Below are positions 41,030 through 52,256 of a stretch of DNA of 64,000 nucleotides, piece after piece. Within the stretch, counting starts at the first letter, position 1; the number at the start of each line of letters is the position of its first letter. Position numbers and translations under genes: made by a program. The notes below the pieces were generated by a model. That model worked only from the letters and a program-made list of their open reading frames with translations, did not search any database and had not been told where the DNA came from. The DNA comes from Mycobacterium sp. 852013-51886_SCH5428379 (lineage in GTDB: Bacteria; Actinomycetota; Actinomycetes; Mycobacteriales; Mycobacteriaceae), in assembly GCF_001665575.1 (NCBI RefSeq), contig NZ_LZSU01000036.1:1-64000 (forward strand). Reading direction: 5' to 3'.

Positions 41030-44000
41030 ATGACCGCATCGGGGCCCAACCATGTCCAAAACCCGATCGCGGGGCTCGTCGAACTGGCGCTACGCGATCC
41101 CTGCCTGACCGATCTCGCCGAGCGCGCCGCGCAACGGCCCGACCAGCTGACCATGGTCGGCCCGGCCAGCGCCCGGCTCCTGGTGGCCGCCGCGCTGGCG
41201 TCGACCGGACCGCTGCTGGTGGTGGCCGCCACCGGCCGCGAGGCCGACGACCTCACCGCCGAACTGCGCGGGGTGATGGGCGACGCGGTCGCCCTGTTCC
41301 CGTCGTGGGAGACGCTGCCGCACGAGCGGCTGTCCCCCGGGGTGGACACCGTCGGCGCCCGGATGATGCTGCTGCGTCGGCTGGCGCACCCCGACGACTC
41401 CCGCCTCGGTCCGCCGCTGCGCGTGGTGGTGACCACCACCCGCTCGGTGGTGCAGCCGATGGCGCCGGGGCTGGCCGCCGTGGAACCGGTGACGCTGACG
41501 GTCGGCGAGGACGCGGATTTCGACGACACCATCGCCCGGCTGGTCGAGTTGGCCTACACGCGCGTCGACATGGTGGCCAAACGCGGCGAATTCGCCGTCC
41601 GCGGCGGCATTCTCGACGTCTTCTGCCCGACCGCCGAACACCCCGTCCGCGTCGAGTTCTGGGGCGACGAGGTCTCCGAGATCCGCATGTTCGCCGTCGC
41701 CGACCAGCGGTCGATCCCGGAGATCGAGGTCAGCACGATGATCGCGGTGCCGTGCCGCGAGCTGCTGATGACCGAGGACGTCCGCGAACGCGCCGCCGCC
41801 CTCGCCGCCGACCACCCCACCAGCGAGAACACCGTGCCCGGCGCGATCCCGGACATGTTGGCCAAGCTGGCCGAGGGCATCCCGGTGGAGGGGATGGAGG
41901 CGCTGCTGCCGCTGCTCAAGCCGGTCGAGGGTCCCGGGCGACTGTCCATGCTCACCGACCACCTGCCCGACGGCGCGCCGGTGCTGGTGTGCGATCCGGA
42001 GAAGGTCCGTACGCGGGCCGGCGATCTGATCAAGACGGGCCGGGAATTCCTGGAGGCATCGTGGTCCACGGCTGCGGTCGGCGGGGACGCACCGATCGAC
42101 CTGGAGCAGCTCGGCGCCTCCGGCTTCCTCGAACTGTCCGACGTCCGCGCCGGTGCGCAGGCGGGCGGACATCCGTGGTGGACGCTGAGCCAGCTCGGTA
42201 GCGACGCCGGCGACGCGGTCACCCTCGACATCCGCTCGGCGCCGTCGGCGCGCGGCCAGAGCTCGGTCGAAGAGATCTTCGCGATGCTGCGCGCGCACGT
42301 CGCCACCGGCGGTTACGGAGCCGTCGTCACCCCGGGTCAGGGCACCGCGCAGCGCGTCGTCGAACAGCTCGCCGAAGCCGACACTCCCGCAACGCTTCTC
42401 GAGCCGGGAACCGAACCGAAAGCCGGTGTGGTCGGGGTGCTGAAGGGCCCGCTGCACGACGGTCTCGTCCTACCGAGCGCTGCCCTCGTCATAATCACCG
42501 AAGCCGATCTGACCGGCAGCCGCGTCGCCGCCACCGAGGGCAAACGCCTTGCGGCCAAACGCCGCAACGTCGTCGATCCATTGGCCCTGACCGCCGGTGA
42601 TCTGGTGGTGCACGATCAACACGGCATCGGCCGGTTCGTCGAGATGACCGAACGGGTCGTCGGCGGCGCCCGTCGCGAATACCTGGTGCTGGAGTACGCA
42701 TCGTCGAAGCGTGGCGGCGGGTCCGACCGGCTCTACGTGCCGATGGATTCGCTCGACCAGCTGTCCCGCTATGTCGGCGGCGAGTCACCGTCGCTGTCCA
42801 AACTCGGCGGCAGCGACTGGGCGAACACGAAAACCAAAGCGCGCCGGGCGGTTCGGGAGATCGCGAGCGAACTGGTCTCGCTCTACGCCAAACGGCAGGC
42901 TGCCCCCGGACATGCGTTCGGCCCGGACACCCCGTGGCAGGCCGAGATGGAGGACGCGTTCGGCTTCACCGAGACCGTCGACCAGATGACTGCGATCACC
43001 GAGGTCAAATCCGATATGGAGAAACCGGTTCCGATGGACCGGGTGATCTGCGGTGACGTGGGCTACGGCAAGACCGAGATCGCGGTGCGGGCGGCGTTCA
43101 AGGCGGTCCAGGACGGTAAGCAGGTCGCGGTGCTGGTGCCGACGACGCTGCTGGCCGACCAGCATCTGCAGACGTTCACCGCCCGGATGGCCGGTTTCCC
43201 GGTGACGGTGAAGGGGTTGTCCCGCTTCACCGATCCCGCTGAATCCCGCGCGACGCTCGAGGGGATGAAGGAGGGTTCGGTCGACATCGTCATCGGCACC
43301 CACCGGCTGCTGCAGACCGGCGTGACGTGGAAGGACCTCGGGCTCATCGTCGTCGATGAGGAACAGCGGTTCGGCGTCGAGCACAAAGAGCACATCAAGT
43401 CGCTGCGCACGCACGTCGACGTGCTGACCATGTCCGCCACACCGATTCCCCGCACGCTCGAGATGAGCCTGGCGGGCATCCGCGAGATGTCGACGATCCT
43501 GACCCCACCCGAAGAGCGCTATCCGGTGCTGACCTACGTGGGCCCGCACGACGACAAGCAGGTCGCCGCCGCGCTGCGCCGCGAACTGCTGCGCGACGGA
43601 CAGGTGTTCTACATCCACAACCGGGTGCGCACCATCGACCAGGCGGCGTCGCGGATCTCGGCCCTGGTTCCCGAGGCGCGGGTGGTGGTGGCCCACGGCC
43701 AGATGCCGGAGGAACTGCTCGAGAAGACCGTCGAGGGGTTCTGGAACCGCGAGTACGACATCCTGGTCTGTACGACGATCGTCGAGACGGGCCTGGACAT
43801 CTCGAACGCCAACACGCTGATCGTCGAGCGGGCCGACACGTTCGGCCTGTCCCAGTTGCACCAGCTGCGCGGCCGCGTCGGGCGGTCTCGGGAGCGCGGC
43901 TACGCCTACTTCCTGTATCCGCCGGAGGCGCCGTTGACGGAGACGGCCTACGACCGGCTCGCCACCATCGCGCAGAACAACGAGCTCGGCGCCGGTATGG

Positions 44001-44680
44001 CGGTGGCGATGAAGGACCTCGAGATCCGCGGCGCAGGCAACGTGCTGGGCGCCGAGCAGTCCGGCCACGTCGCCGGCGTCGGCTTCGACCTGTACGTCCG
44101 GCTGGTCGGCGAGGCGGTGGAAGCATATCGAGCGGCCGCCGACGGGAAGACCGTCGAGACCGCGGAGGAGCCGAAGGATGTGCGGATCGACCTGCCGGTC
44201 GACGCGCATCTGCCGCCGGACTACATCGGCAGCGACCGGTTGCGGTTGGAGGCCTACCGGCGGCTTGCCGCGGCGTCAGATGATGCGGGCGTCGACGCTG
44301 TGATCGACGAGCTCGTCGACCGCTACGGTCCACTGCCGGAGCCGGCCAACCGGCTGGTCGCCGTCGCGCGGCTGCGGCTGCTGTGCCGGAAATACGGCGT
44401 CACCGAACTCGCCGCGACGTCGACGTCGACCCTGCGGGTGTCCCCGCTGGAGCTGCCGGATTCGGCCCAGATGAGGTTGAAGCGGCTCTATCCGGGGGCG
44501 AACTACCGGGCGACGACGTCGACGGTGCAGGTCCCGGTACCGCGGGCCGGATCCGGGGTCGGCGCGCCGCGCATCAGAGATCTGGAGTTGGTGCAGATGG
44601 CGGCCAATCTGCTGCTGAATCTGCACGGCGAGACGCCAGGCAGCGTGGACGTCACCGCGAAATTGACTTCAACTTCCTGA
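41030..44680 (+). CDS. mfd: Transcription-repair coupling factor Mfd
   Basis: Mfd removes RNA polymerase stalled at DNA lesions and recruits UvrA. The 1216-residue protein has the UvrB-homology N-terminal region ([13 protein letters not shown]), the RNAP-interaction domain ([15 protein letters not shown]), the SF2 translocase with Walker [10 protein letters not shown] near residue 675, DEEQRFG near 775, and [12 protein letters not shown]-terminal autoinhibitory TRCF domain follows. ATG at 41030 is chosen; a longer in-frame reading overlaps tetR. A TAGACT -10 lies 10 nt upstream. Confidence 0.96.
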   Translation: MTASGPNHVQNPIAGLVELALRDPCLTDLAERAAQRPDQLTMVGPASARLLVAAALASTGPLLVVAATGREADDLTAELRGVMGDAVALFPSWETLPHERLSPGVDTVGARMMLLRRLAHPDDSRLGPPLRVVVTTTRSVVQPMAPGLAAVEPVTLTVGEDADFDDTIARLVELAYTRVDMVAKRGEFAVRGGILDVFCPTAEHPVRVEFWGDEVSEIRMFAVADQRSIPEIEVSTMIAVPCRELLMTEDVRERAAALAADHPTSENTVPGAIPDMLAKLAEGIPVEGMEALLPLLKPVEGPGRLSMLTDHLPDGAPVLVCDPEKVRTRAGDLIKTGREFLEASWSTAAVGGDAPIDLEQLGASGFLELSDVRAGAQAGGHPWWTLSQLGSDAGDAVTLDIRSAPSARGQSSVEEIFAMLRAHVATGGYGAVVTPGQGTAQRVVEQLAEADTPATLLEPGTEPKAGVVGVLKGPLHDGLVLPSAALVIITEADLTGSRVAATEGKRLAAKRRNVVDPLALTAGDLVVHDQHGIGRFVEMTERVVGGARREYLVLEYASSKRGGGSDRLYVPMDSLDQLSRYVGGESPSLSKLGGSDWANTKTKARRAVREIASELVSLYAKRQAAPGHAFGPDTPWQAEMEDAFGFTETVDQMTAITEVKSDMEKPVPMDRVICGDVGYGKTEIAVRAAFKAVQDGKQVAVLVPTTLLADQHLQTFTARMAGFPVTVKGLSRFTDPAESRATLEGMKEGSVDIVIGTHRLLQTGVTWKDLGLIVVDEEQRFGVEHKEHIKSLRTHVDVLTMSATPIPRTLEMSLAGIREMSTILTPPEERYPVLTYVGPHDDKQVAAALRRELLRDGQVFYIHNRVRTIDQAASRISALVPEARVVVAHGQMPEELLEKTVEGFWNREYDILVCTTIVETGLDISNANTLIVERADTFGLSQLHQLRGRVGRSRERGYAYFLYPPEAPLTETAYDRLATIAQNNELGAGMAVAMKDLEIRGAGNVLGAEQSGHVAGVGFDLYVRLVGEAVEAYRAAADGKTVETAEEPKDVRIDLPVDAHLPPDYIGSDRLRLEAYRRLAAASDDAGVDAVIDELVDRYGPLPEPANRLVAVARLRLLCRKYGVTELAATSTSTLRVSPLELPDSAQMRLKRLYPGANYRATTSTVQVPVPRAGSGVGAPRIRDLELVQMAANLLLNLHGETPGSVDVTAKLTSTS

Positions 44681-44705
44681 AGGCACAGGTCAGCGCGCGT
44701 TTCGG

Positions 44706-44736
44706 GCGGTTTCAGGGGGCGGAATCCGCAAACCGC
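44706..44736 (+). terminator. Hairpin after mfd
   Basis: GCGGTTT and AAACCGC form a 7-bp stem enclosing an inner GCGGA/TCCGC palindrome. It begins 25 nt after the mfd stop. The 232-bp gap to the next gene otherwise holds only its leader. Confidence 0.45.
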
Positions 44737-44912
44737 TGATAACGCCTCGGCGCCGCGGTCCGACATACGTAGCGGGGGGTCAAACAAGGTGTTGCATCGC
44801 CGACCCGTTGCGGGTGGCGAGATCGTCGTACAGAGAGCGGTCATGCAATCCCAAACCGAACATCACACACGCCGAGATTCGGTGTCGTCGTGACGCAAGG
44901 CGAAGGAGTGAC

Positions 44913-45371
44913 ATGAAATTCAAGAAGATCGCAGCGACCACGACCATGGCCGGCGCACTCGGCCTGGGCGCGCTGGGGCTGGGCGCAGGCCTGGCGCAGG
45001 CCGATCCGGCGGCTCCGCAGCCGCCGCGGATCCCGGTGCCCGCGGTGCCGGACGTGAACATCCCCGCGGTCAACATCCCCGACGTGAACGTGCCCAGCGT
45101 CAACGTCCCTGATGTGAACGTGCCGGGGGTCAATCTGCCGGACATCGCGTTCCCCGAACTGGGTGGATACTTCAACCTGCCGGGTCAGGCCATCCCGCCC
45201 GGGCAGCTGAAGAACGCCGAGTTCATCAACGGTGTCCCGAACCCGTTCTTCGGCATCCCGCCCGGTCAGCTGAAGAAGCTGCCGACGGTGAACGGCGTCG
45301 TCAACCCGTTCTTCGAGCAGGCGCCGGGCCACTGGCAGATCCCGGACGTCGTGTACGTGCCGGTGCCCTGA
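44913..45371 (+). CDS. Secreted repeat protein of unknown function
   Basis: A 152-residue exported protein. The signal peptide MKFKKIAATTTMAGALGLG runs to a probable cleavage at AQA|DP near residue 32. The mature part has tandem pentapeptides of the form P-x-V-N-[IVL] (PAVNI, PDVNV, PSVNV, PDVNV, PGVNL) and then two 20-residue units each starting IPPGQLK and ending NPFF. No catalytic motif is seen. AAGGAG lies 6 nt before the ATG. A cell-wall or surface role is a guess. Confidence 0.8.
   Translation: MKFKKIAATTTMAGALGLGALGLGAGLAQADPAAPQPPRIPVPAVPDVNIPAVNIPDVNVPSVNVPDVNVPGVNLPDIAFPELGGYFNLPGQAIPPGQLKNAEFINGVPNPFFGIPPGQLKKLPTVNGVVNPFFEQAPGHWQIPDVVYVPVP
45054..45138 (+). repeat. Tandem 15-bp repeats encoding PxVNx pentapeptides
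   Basis: About six degenerate 15-bp units of the form CCC-GAC-GTG-AAC-GTG encode the pentapeptide array of the secreted protein. The array is in frame. Confidence 0.65.
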
Positions 45372-45388
45372 CCTCACCGCTGTGGTCG

Positions 45389-45420
45389 ATGGCCGCTCTG
45401 CCTTCGGGTGGGGCGGCCAT
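45389..45420 (+). terminator. Hairpin terminator after the secreted protein gene
   Basis: ATGGCCGC pairs perfectly with GCGGCCAT around an inner CTGCC-TTCGG-type loop, 18 nt after the stop codon. Confidence 0.6.
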
Positions 45421-45453
45421 CGCCACGCCGGGCCCGCCGCGACGGTGTATTGA

Positions 45454-45459
45454 TATAAC
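45454..45459 (+). promoter_or_regulatory. Candidate -10 box of the mazG promoter
   Basis: TATAAC lies 42 nt before the mazG GTG and is the most AT-rich spot in the gap. No good -35 was seen at the usual spacing. Confidence 0.35.
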
Positions 45460-45501
45460 CGAGGTCAGCGTTCGCGTCGACATCCGTGAGGGGGCAGCAA
45501 G

Positions 45502-46512
45502 GTGACCGTCGTTCTGGTCGACCCCCGCCGCCCCTCCCTGGTTCCCGTTGACGCGATCGACCTGCTGACCGGGGACGTGCAGTACACCGAGGAAATGCCG
45601 ATCAAGGTGCCGTGGTCGCTGCCCGCGGCCCGGCCGTGTTTCACCGATGAATCCGACGACGACCGGGCGGCGGTGCTGCTGTCGTCGGATCCGGCCCACC
45701 CCGCCGTCAGGGCGCGGATCGCCGCGGGCGACCGGGTGATCTCGGCCCCGGAACCGCAGGCGGGGGAGCGGCTGGTCGACGCCGTGGCGATGATGGACAA
45801 ACTGCGGACCGCCGGGCCGTGGGAGAGCGAGCAGACCCACGAGACGCTCCGGCGGTATCTGCTCGAGGAGACCTACGAGCTGTTCGATGCGGTGCGCAGC
45901 GGTGACGCCGACCTGATGCGCGAAGAACTCGGAGATGTGTTGCTGCAGGTGCTGTTTCACGCACGCATCGCCGAGGATGCGCCGCAGCACTCGTTCGGCA
46001 TCGACGATGTTGCCGACTCGCTGGTGCGCAAGCTCGGCAACCGGGTGCCCGCCGTGCTCGCCGGGGAGGAGATCTCCCTGGAGGCGCAGCTCGCGCAGTG
46101 GGAGGAGCGCAAGGCGCTGGAGAAGGCCCGCCGCGGGGTGGTGTCGTCGATGGACGACGTGCCGACCGGTCAGCCCGCGCTGGCGCTCGCGCAGAAGGTG
46201 CTCGCCCGCGCCGCCCAGGCCGGACTGCCCGCCGACCTGGTACCCGCCGACCTGACCACCGTCACCGTCTCGGCCGATCGGGACGCCGAGAATGCCTTGC
46301 GTGCAACGGTTCTCGAGTTCATGGACACGGTGCGCGCGGTCGAGCTGTCGATTGCGGCCGACCGTCGCGGCACCGATGTGCCCGAGGAACTCGACGGTGC
46401 GGCGCTCAGCGAGATCACCGAAGAAGAGTGGCGCGCGCACTGGCCCGTGACGGTCGACGAGCTCGACCCCGAAGACGCCCAAATGAACAAACGGGCGGAA
46501 AACACCGAGTAG
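45502..46512 (+). CDS. mazG: Nucleoside triphosphate pyrophosphohydrolase MazG
   Basis: MazG hydrolyses (d)NTPs, including oxidised ones, to monophosphates and helps limit mutation. The 336-residue protein has an N-terminal extension (about 1-95) seen in mycobacterial MazG and the catalytic EExxE...ExxD helices LLEETYELFDAV and REELGDVLLQVLFH. A coiled C-terminal part ends MNKRAENTE. GTG at 45502 has GAGGGGG upstream. It matches Rv1021. Confidence 0.93.
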   Translation: MTVVLVDPRRPSLVPVDAIDLLTGDVQYTEEMPIKVPWSLPAARPCFTDESDDDRAAVLLSSDPAHPAVRARIAAGDRVISAPEPQAGERLVDAVAMMDKLRTAGPWESEQTHETLRRYLLEETYELFDAVRSGDADLMREELGDVLLQVLFHARIAEDAPQHSFGIDDVADSLVRKLGNRVPAVLAGEEISLEAQLAQWEERKALEKARRGVVSSMDDVPTGQPALALAQKVLARAAQAGLPADLVPADLTTVTVSADRDAENALRATVLEFMDTVRAVELSIAADRRGTDVPEELDGAALSEITEEEWRAHWPVTVDELDPEDAQMNKRAENTE

Positions 46513-46519
46513 CTTCCGC

Positions 46520-46594
46520 CATTTCGTCGATCTCGGTCGACGCGTATGCACCGCGGGTAACCCGCCCGCAGCGTGCGCCGAGATCGACGAAATG
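46520..46594. repeat. 75-bp palindromic unit downstream of mazG
   Basis: CATTTCGTCGATCTCGG at 46520-46536 is exactly inverted at 46578-46594 (17-bp arms). The interior holds a second perfect palindrome, GCGGGT-A-ACCCGC. The element lies between the convergent mazG and DyP genes. It is larger than a usual terminator and may be a dispersed palindromic repeat. Confidence 0.65.
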
Positions 46595-46614
46595 CCGAGA
46601 TCTTCTCGCACTTC

Positions 46615-46640
46615 TGCGCCCAAACGTTCATTTGGGCGCA
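46615..46640. terminator. Strong hairpin between mazG and the DyP peroxidase gene
   Basis: TGCGCCCAAA-CGTTCA-TTTGGGCGCA is a perfect 10-bp stem with a 6-nt loop, located 11 nt from the DyP stop codon. The CGCCCAAATGAAC segment at the end of mazG (46477-46489) is nearly the inverse of its right half. Confidence 0.65.
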
Positions 46641-46651
46641 AGAGGGAGGGG

Positions 46652-47944
46652 TCAGGAGAACAGCGTCGAACCCCAGTACGCCGACGTGTCACCCTCGCGC
46701 AGGCCCGGCGGGCACGCGAACATCGCGGTGCCCGTGTGGGTGATGTACTCGTTCATCGCATCCTTGCGCGACATCTCGGCCTGCATCGGGATGAACTGCT
46801 TGACCGGATCGCGCACGAAAGCGATGAAGAACAGCCCGGCGTCGAGATGACCGAGACCGTCGGTGCCGTCGGTGAAGTTGTAACCGCGCCGCAGGATCTC
46901 GATACCGCCGAGGTTCTGCGGTGACACCAGCCGCACATGCGCGTCCTTGTCGATCAACGGTTCGCCGCGACCGTTGACCAGGTCGAGGTTGAGCTCCTCG
47001 AACTCGTCCACCAGGCCGTTGGGGGCGCCGCTGCCCTTCTGCCGTCCGATCACCCGCTCCTGTTCCAGCAGCGTCGTGCGGTCCCAGTTCTCTATCCGCA
47101 TCCGGATCCGCCGCGTCACCAGATAGCTTCCGCCGGTGAGCCATTCGGGTCCATCGCCGTCGGCCACCCAGACGAACTCGTCGATCAGGCCGGTCTCCTC
47201 GGCCTTGATGTTGGCCGTACCGTCCTTGAATCCGAACAGGTTTCGCGGCGTCGCCTGCTCGGCAGTGGTCGAACTGGTGCGCCCGAACCCGAGTTGGGTG
47301 TAGCGCACCGCCACGGTGCCGAAGCCGACCCGCGCCAGATTTCGGACCGCATGGAACGCGACCTGCGGATCGTTCGCGCAGGCCTGCACGACGATGTCCC
47401 CGCCGCAGCGGTTGGGGTCCATCGTCTCGTTCGGAAATTTCGGCAGATCGGCCAGCTGCTCGGGTTTGCGGTCGGCGACGCCGAAGCGGTCCTTACCGTC
47501 CTTGACGAAGAACGACGGCCCGAACCCGATGGTCAGCGTCAGCTGTGACGCGGGCAGTCCGAGCGCCTCGCCGGTGTCGCCCGGCGGGGCGTACGGGTTG
47601 CCGTCGATCGCGCCCTGGTCGACGGCCTCCTCGCCTCTGGTCATCCGTTCGGCCATCTCGGTCCACTGCTTGAGCAGGGCGATGACGTCGTCGCGGCGGT
47701 CGGTGGTGACGTCGAAGACGCAGAACGTCATCCGGTCCTGCTGTGCGGTGACGATCCCGGCCTGGTGTTCGCCGCGGAACTCCACCGGCGACTGCAGGCT
47801 CGCGGGCGCTGCGGTGGCCGCGGTCGCCCGGCCGGCCAGCGCACCCGCACCGGCTGCGCCGACCACCGCGGCCGTCACCCCCGCCGCGCCGAACAGCCGG
47901 CGCCGGGAGATGCCTTCGGGAGGATTACTGAGGGGCGACGACAC
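46652..47944 (-). CDS. efeB: Deferrochelatase/DyP-type haem peroxidase EfeB
   Basis: EfeB is the periplasmic haem peroxidase of the EfeUOB system and can help release or oxidise iron. The 430-residue protein has a Tat signal (SRRRLFG at 13-19 followed by a hydrophobic run to about 43) and DyP motifs, including GFKDGTANIK with the catalytic aspartate and an Arg-rich RRIRMRIENWDR stretch. The GTG start overlaps efeO by 20 nt. Fold and motif placement fit efeB and not a cytoplasmic encapsulin cargo. Confidence 0.93.
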   Translation of the reverse strand: MSSPLSNPPEGISRRRLFGAAGVTAAVVGAAGAGALAGRATAATAAPASLQSPVEFRGEHQAGIVTAQQDRMTFCVFDVTTDRRDDVIALLKQWTEMAERMTRGEEAVDQGAIDGNPYAPPGDTGEALGLPASQLTLTIGFGPSFFVKDGKDRFGVADRKPEQLADLPKFPNETMDPNRCGGDIVVQACANDPQVAFHAVRNLARVGFGTVAVRYTQLGFGRTSSTTAEQATPRNLFGFKDGTANIKAEETGLIDEFVWVADGDGPEWLTGGSYLVTRRIRMRIENWDRTTLLEQERVIGRQKGSGAPNGLVDEFEELNLDLVNGRGEPLIDKDAHVRLVSPQNLGGIEILRRGYNFTDGTDGLGHLDAGLFFIAFVRDPVKQFIPMQAEMSRKDAMNEYITHTGTAMFACPPGLREGDTSAYWGSTLFS

Positions 47945-49085
47945 CTTGCACCTGGCTGACTTCCTTGCTCAGCGCGTCGATCGCGCGGGACAGTTCCTGC
48001 CGCTCGGGCTCGGTGACCTTGTCGTACGACACGAAACCGTCACCCTCGCGGTACTTCTCGAGCAACGCCTCGACCTCTTCGAACCGCTGATCCACCCGCT
48101 TGCCCAGCTCGGCGTCGCGCTCGTCGAGGATCGGCCGCACCGACGCCACCGCAGTCTGCGAACCCTGCAGGTTCGCACTGAAGTCCCACAGGTCGGTGTG
48201 GCTGAAGATGTCCTCTTCGCCGGTGATCTTGCTGATCGCGATCTCGTCGAGCAGACCCTGGGCGCCGCCGGCGATCTGCGTCGAGTCGATCGTGTAGTCG
48301 GGCGCCTTGACGCCGTCGTTGAGTTCCTTGACGTCGGCGACCAGCTGATCGGCGATCGCGTTGGTGTCAGGCTGCAGCCCGCTCACCCACAGGTCCTTCT
48401 CGAGGCGGTGGAAGCCGGTCCACTTCTGGCCGGGTTCGAGGTCAGCCTCGCGCAGGTCGATGCGCGGATCCAGATCGTTCGGGAACGACTCGGCGACGGG
48501 CTCGATCCGCTCGAAGTAGGTCCGCGTCGGGCCGAACTGCGCCTTGGCGGACTCGATGTCACCGGCCTTGATCGCGGCGGTGAACGCCTCGACGGCCGGT
48601 ACCAGCGCGTCGGTCTGGCTGGTCACGTAGCGCTTGTAGCTGTCGGCGGCCTCTTTGAACTTGCCCTCGGTGTCGACCTGCTTGGCCTCACCGGTGACGA
48701 CGAAGTCGCCGCGGATGCCGTCACCGACCATGCCGGGCCGGCACGACGTCTCGTAGGTGCCCGGCTGGGAGAGCTGGACGACGAGCTTGCGCTGCAGTCC
48801 GGGGGAGATGTTCTCCACCTCACCCATCACCCGGTCGCCCTCGCTGTAGACGTAGAACTCGGTGACCTTGCTGCCGTTGTTGGTGACGACGAAGGTGCTC
48901 GGACCGGAGGTGGCCTCGGTGCCCGACAGCGCGCAGGCGTCGTCGGAGGCGTCGACGGTGATCTCGCCCGGTCCGCTGGCGCCGCTGTCGCCGGACTGCT
49001 CTTTGGCCTGGCAGCCGACCAGCGAAAAACCGGCGAGCAACGCGGCGGCGGCGACGCCGGCCTTGGCTCCTGGGGTGACGTTCAC
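47925..49085 (-). CDS. efeO: Iron uptake lipoprotein EfeO (cupredoxin + M75)
   Basis: EfeO delivers iron to EfeU at the outer face of the membrane. The 386-residue protein has lipobox LVGC (Cys25), a cupredoxin-like domain (about 40-120) and an imelysin/M75 domain (about 150-380) containing the GFHRLEKDLW HxxE iron-binding motif. It overlaps efeU by 4 nt (GTGA-type) and efeB by 20 nt, so the three genes are probably translated together. Confidence 0.93.
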   Translation of the reverse strand: MNVTPGAKAGVAAAALLAGFSLVGCQAKEQSGDSGASGPGEITVDASDDACALSGTEATSGPSTFVVTNNGSKVTEFYVYSEGDRVMGEVENISPGLQRKLVVQLSQPGTYETSCRPGMVGDGIRGDFVVTGEAKQVDTEGKFKEAADSYKRYVTSQTDALVPAVEAFTAAIKAGDIESAKAQFGPTRTYFERIEPVAESFPNDLDPRIDLREADLEPGQKWTGFHRLEKDLWVSGLQPDTNAIADQLVADVKELNDGVKAPDYTIDSTQIAGGAQGLLDEIAISKITGEEDIFSHTDLWDFSANLQGSQTAVASVRPILDERDAELGKRVDQRFEEVEALLEKYREGDGFVSYDKVTEPERQELSRAIDALSKEVSQVQGVVAPQ

Positions 49086-49987
49086 GTGGTGGACCTTTCA
49101 GACGGTGGGGTGGGGGTCGGATCGGGTGCGGCGGCCCGGCGGGTCGGCCGCAGATAGGCGAACAGCACCACGGCCAGATAGGCCAGCCAGCCGGCGAGCT
49201 GCAGGACGGTCGGCGTCGGCGTGATGTTGAAGATCCCCTGGATCACCTCGCCGTACCACGACGACCAGTGGAACCAGCCGGAGATGTCGAACGCGCGCGT
49301 CGTCAGACCGGGCAGCCAGCCCACGGTCTGGAGCGCGCCGATGCCGTAGGAGAGGATCCCCGCGGCCACGACGATGAGGAATACGCCCGTGTATTTGAAG
49401 AACTTGGCGAGGTCGATGCGGATGGCGCCGGCGTACATCCCGTAGGCGATGGCCGCGGCGATCAACACACCGAGGATGAGGCCGAACAACGGCCACGCGG
49501 TCTCGGCCTCGGCGTAGCCGACCATGAACAGCGCGGTCTCGACGCCTTCACGGCCGACGGCCAGGAACGCCAGCGCCGTCACCGCGTACGGTCCGGTCTC
49601 CAGCGCGCGATCCATGTTGCTGCGCAGCTCACCGGACAGTCCGGCGGCCGCGGACTTCATCCACAGCACCATCGTCGTGACGATGGCGACGGCGATCAGC
49701 GAGGCGACCCCCGCGATGGCCTCCGCACCCAGCCCGGTGATGGTGTACGCGCTGAACTGGATCGTCAGGAATACGACGACGGTCATCGCCACCGCTGCGC
49801 CGACACCGAGCCACACCCATTTCAGGGCGTCGCGCCGGTCGGATTTGACGAGGAACGCCACCAGGATCGTCACCACGATCGCGGCTTCGAGCCCTTCGCG
49901 CAGGCCGATCAGGCCGCTGCCGAAGAGTTGCGAGGTGATGTTGGGTGCGGCGACGGACATGATCGCGTCGCTCAGGACCACCGACAT
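49082..49987 (-). CDS. efeU: Ferrous iron permease EfeU (FTR1 family)
   Basis: EfeU is the inner-membrane permease related to yeast Ftr1p. The 301-residue protein has seven or so hydrophobic segments and two iron-binding REGxE motifs, REGLE at 30-34 and REGVE at 146-150. A short Pro/Thr-rich tail ends ERSTT. It is the first gene of efeUOB, with GAGG before the ATG at 49987. An IdeR-like palindrome lies 47 nt upstream. Confidence 0.94.
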   Translation of the reverse strand: MSVVLSDAIMSVAAPNITSQLFGSGLIGLREGLEAAIVVTILVAFLVKSDRRDALKWVWLGVGAAVAMTVVVFLTIQFSAYTITGLGAEAIAGVASLIAVAIVTTMVLWMKSAAAGLSGELRSNMDRALETGPYAVTALAFLAVGREGVETALFMVGYAEAETAWPLFGLILGVLIAAAIAYGMYAGAIRIDLAKFFKYTGVFLIVVAAGILSYGIGALQTVGWLPGLTTRAFDISGWFHWSSWYGEVIQGIFNITPTPTVLQLAGWLAYLAVVLFAYLRPTRRAAAPDPTPTPPSERSTT

Positions 49988-50033
49988 CGTCGACCTCGCT
50001 ACCAGGGACTTTTCACTCTATGCCTCGACCGGG

Positions 50034-50052
50034 CAAAGCAAGGCTTGCCTAC
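50034..50052 (-). promoter_or_regulatory. IdeR/DtxR-like iron box upstream of efeU
   Basis: The sequence contains the palindrome GCAAG-G-CTTGC and reads AAGGCTTGCCTA, close to the core of the IdeR consensus TTAGGTTAGGCTAACCTAA. About 12-13 of 19 positions agree. The position 47-65 nt before efeU fits iron repression of uptake. Confidence 0.6.
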
Positions 50053-50160
50053 TTTAACAGCGCGGCTGACCCAACGTAACCGTTCGCCGACGGCGTGACT
50101 GACCCCGGTTCGGTGCGAACGCATGGAACTATGGGGACACGGAAGGGGTAGAGGAGTCCG

Positions 50161-50892
50161 GTGTCGCCGATTCGTTGGGTGCAGGGCGCCGTGGTGACGG
50201 GAGCCGCGGCCCTGCTGTTGGCCTCGAGTTGCTCATGGCAGCTGGGCATTCCCATTCCCGAAGGGGTCCCGCCCCCGGCGGGCGATCCCGTGCCGGCTGT
50301 GGACACCTACGCCTCCGGCCGCCCCGCCGACCAGTTGCACGAATGGGCACAGGAACGCGCACCCCGACTCGGTATCCCCGTCACCGCGCTGGAGGCCTAC
50401 GCCTACGCCGCGCGCGTGGCCGAGGTGGAGAACCCGGAGTGCAACCTGAAATGGACCACGCTGGCCGGGATCGGCATGATCGAGAGCCATCACGGCAGGT
50501 ACCGCGGCGCGATGGTCGCCTCGAACGGCGAGGTCACCCCGCCTATCCGCGGGATGCGGCTGGACGGATCGAGCGGCAACATGCGGATCGCGGACACCGA
50601 CGCGGGACTGCTCGACGGCGACACCGATCTCGACCGGGCCATGGGTCCGATGCAGTTCATCCCGGAGACGTGGCGGCTGTACGGGGTGGACGCCAACGGT
50701 GACGGCAAGGTCGATCCCGACAACATCGACGACGCGGCGCTGTCCTCGGCCGGCTACCTCTGCTACACGGGCAAGAACCTGTCGACGCCCCGAGGCTGGA
50801 TGAACGCGCTGCGGGCCTACAACTACTCCGAGCAGTACGCCCGCTCGGTGCGCGACTGGGCGACCGCCTACGCCGAGGGCCGCGCGCTGTGA
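50161..50892 (+). CDS. lpqU: Lytic transglycosylase lipoprotein LpqU
   Basis: A 243-residue lipoprotein (lipobox ASSC, Cys24) with an MltB-like/SLT lysozyme domain that would cleave peptidoglycan. Catalytic Glu108 is in GIGMIESHHGRY, GPMQFIPETW supports the substrate, and VDANGDGKVDPDNIDDA is an EF-hand-like calcium loop typical of MltB. The GTG start is preceded by GAGGAG. It matches Rv1022, next to eno. Confidence 0.92.
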   Translation: MSPIRWVQGAVVTGAAALLLASSCSWQLGIPIPEGVPPPAGDPVPAVDTYASGRPADQLHEWAQERAPRLGIPVTALEAYAYAARVAEVENPECNLKWTTLAGIGMIESHHGRYRGAMVASNGEVTPPIRGMRLDGSSGNMRIADTDAGLLDGDTDLDRAMGPMQFIPETWRLYGVDANGDGKVDPDNIDDAALSSAGYLCYTGKNLSTPRGWMNALRAYNYSEQYARSVRDWATAYAEGRAL

Positions 50893-50907
50893 CCCGGCCT
50901 ACCAACA

Positions 50908-52253
<1,346 letters not shown>

Positions 52254-52256
52254 CTC

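Noticed and set aside
41090..42457. 455-aa minus-strand frame inside mfd
   Set aside because: Antisense shadow of the conserved mfd N-terminal region.
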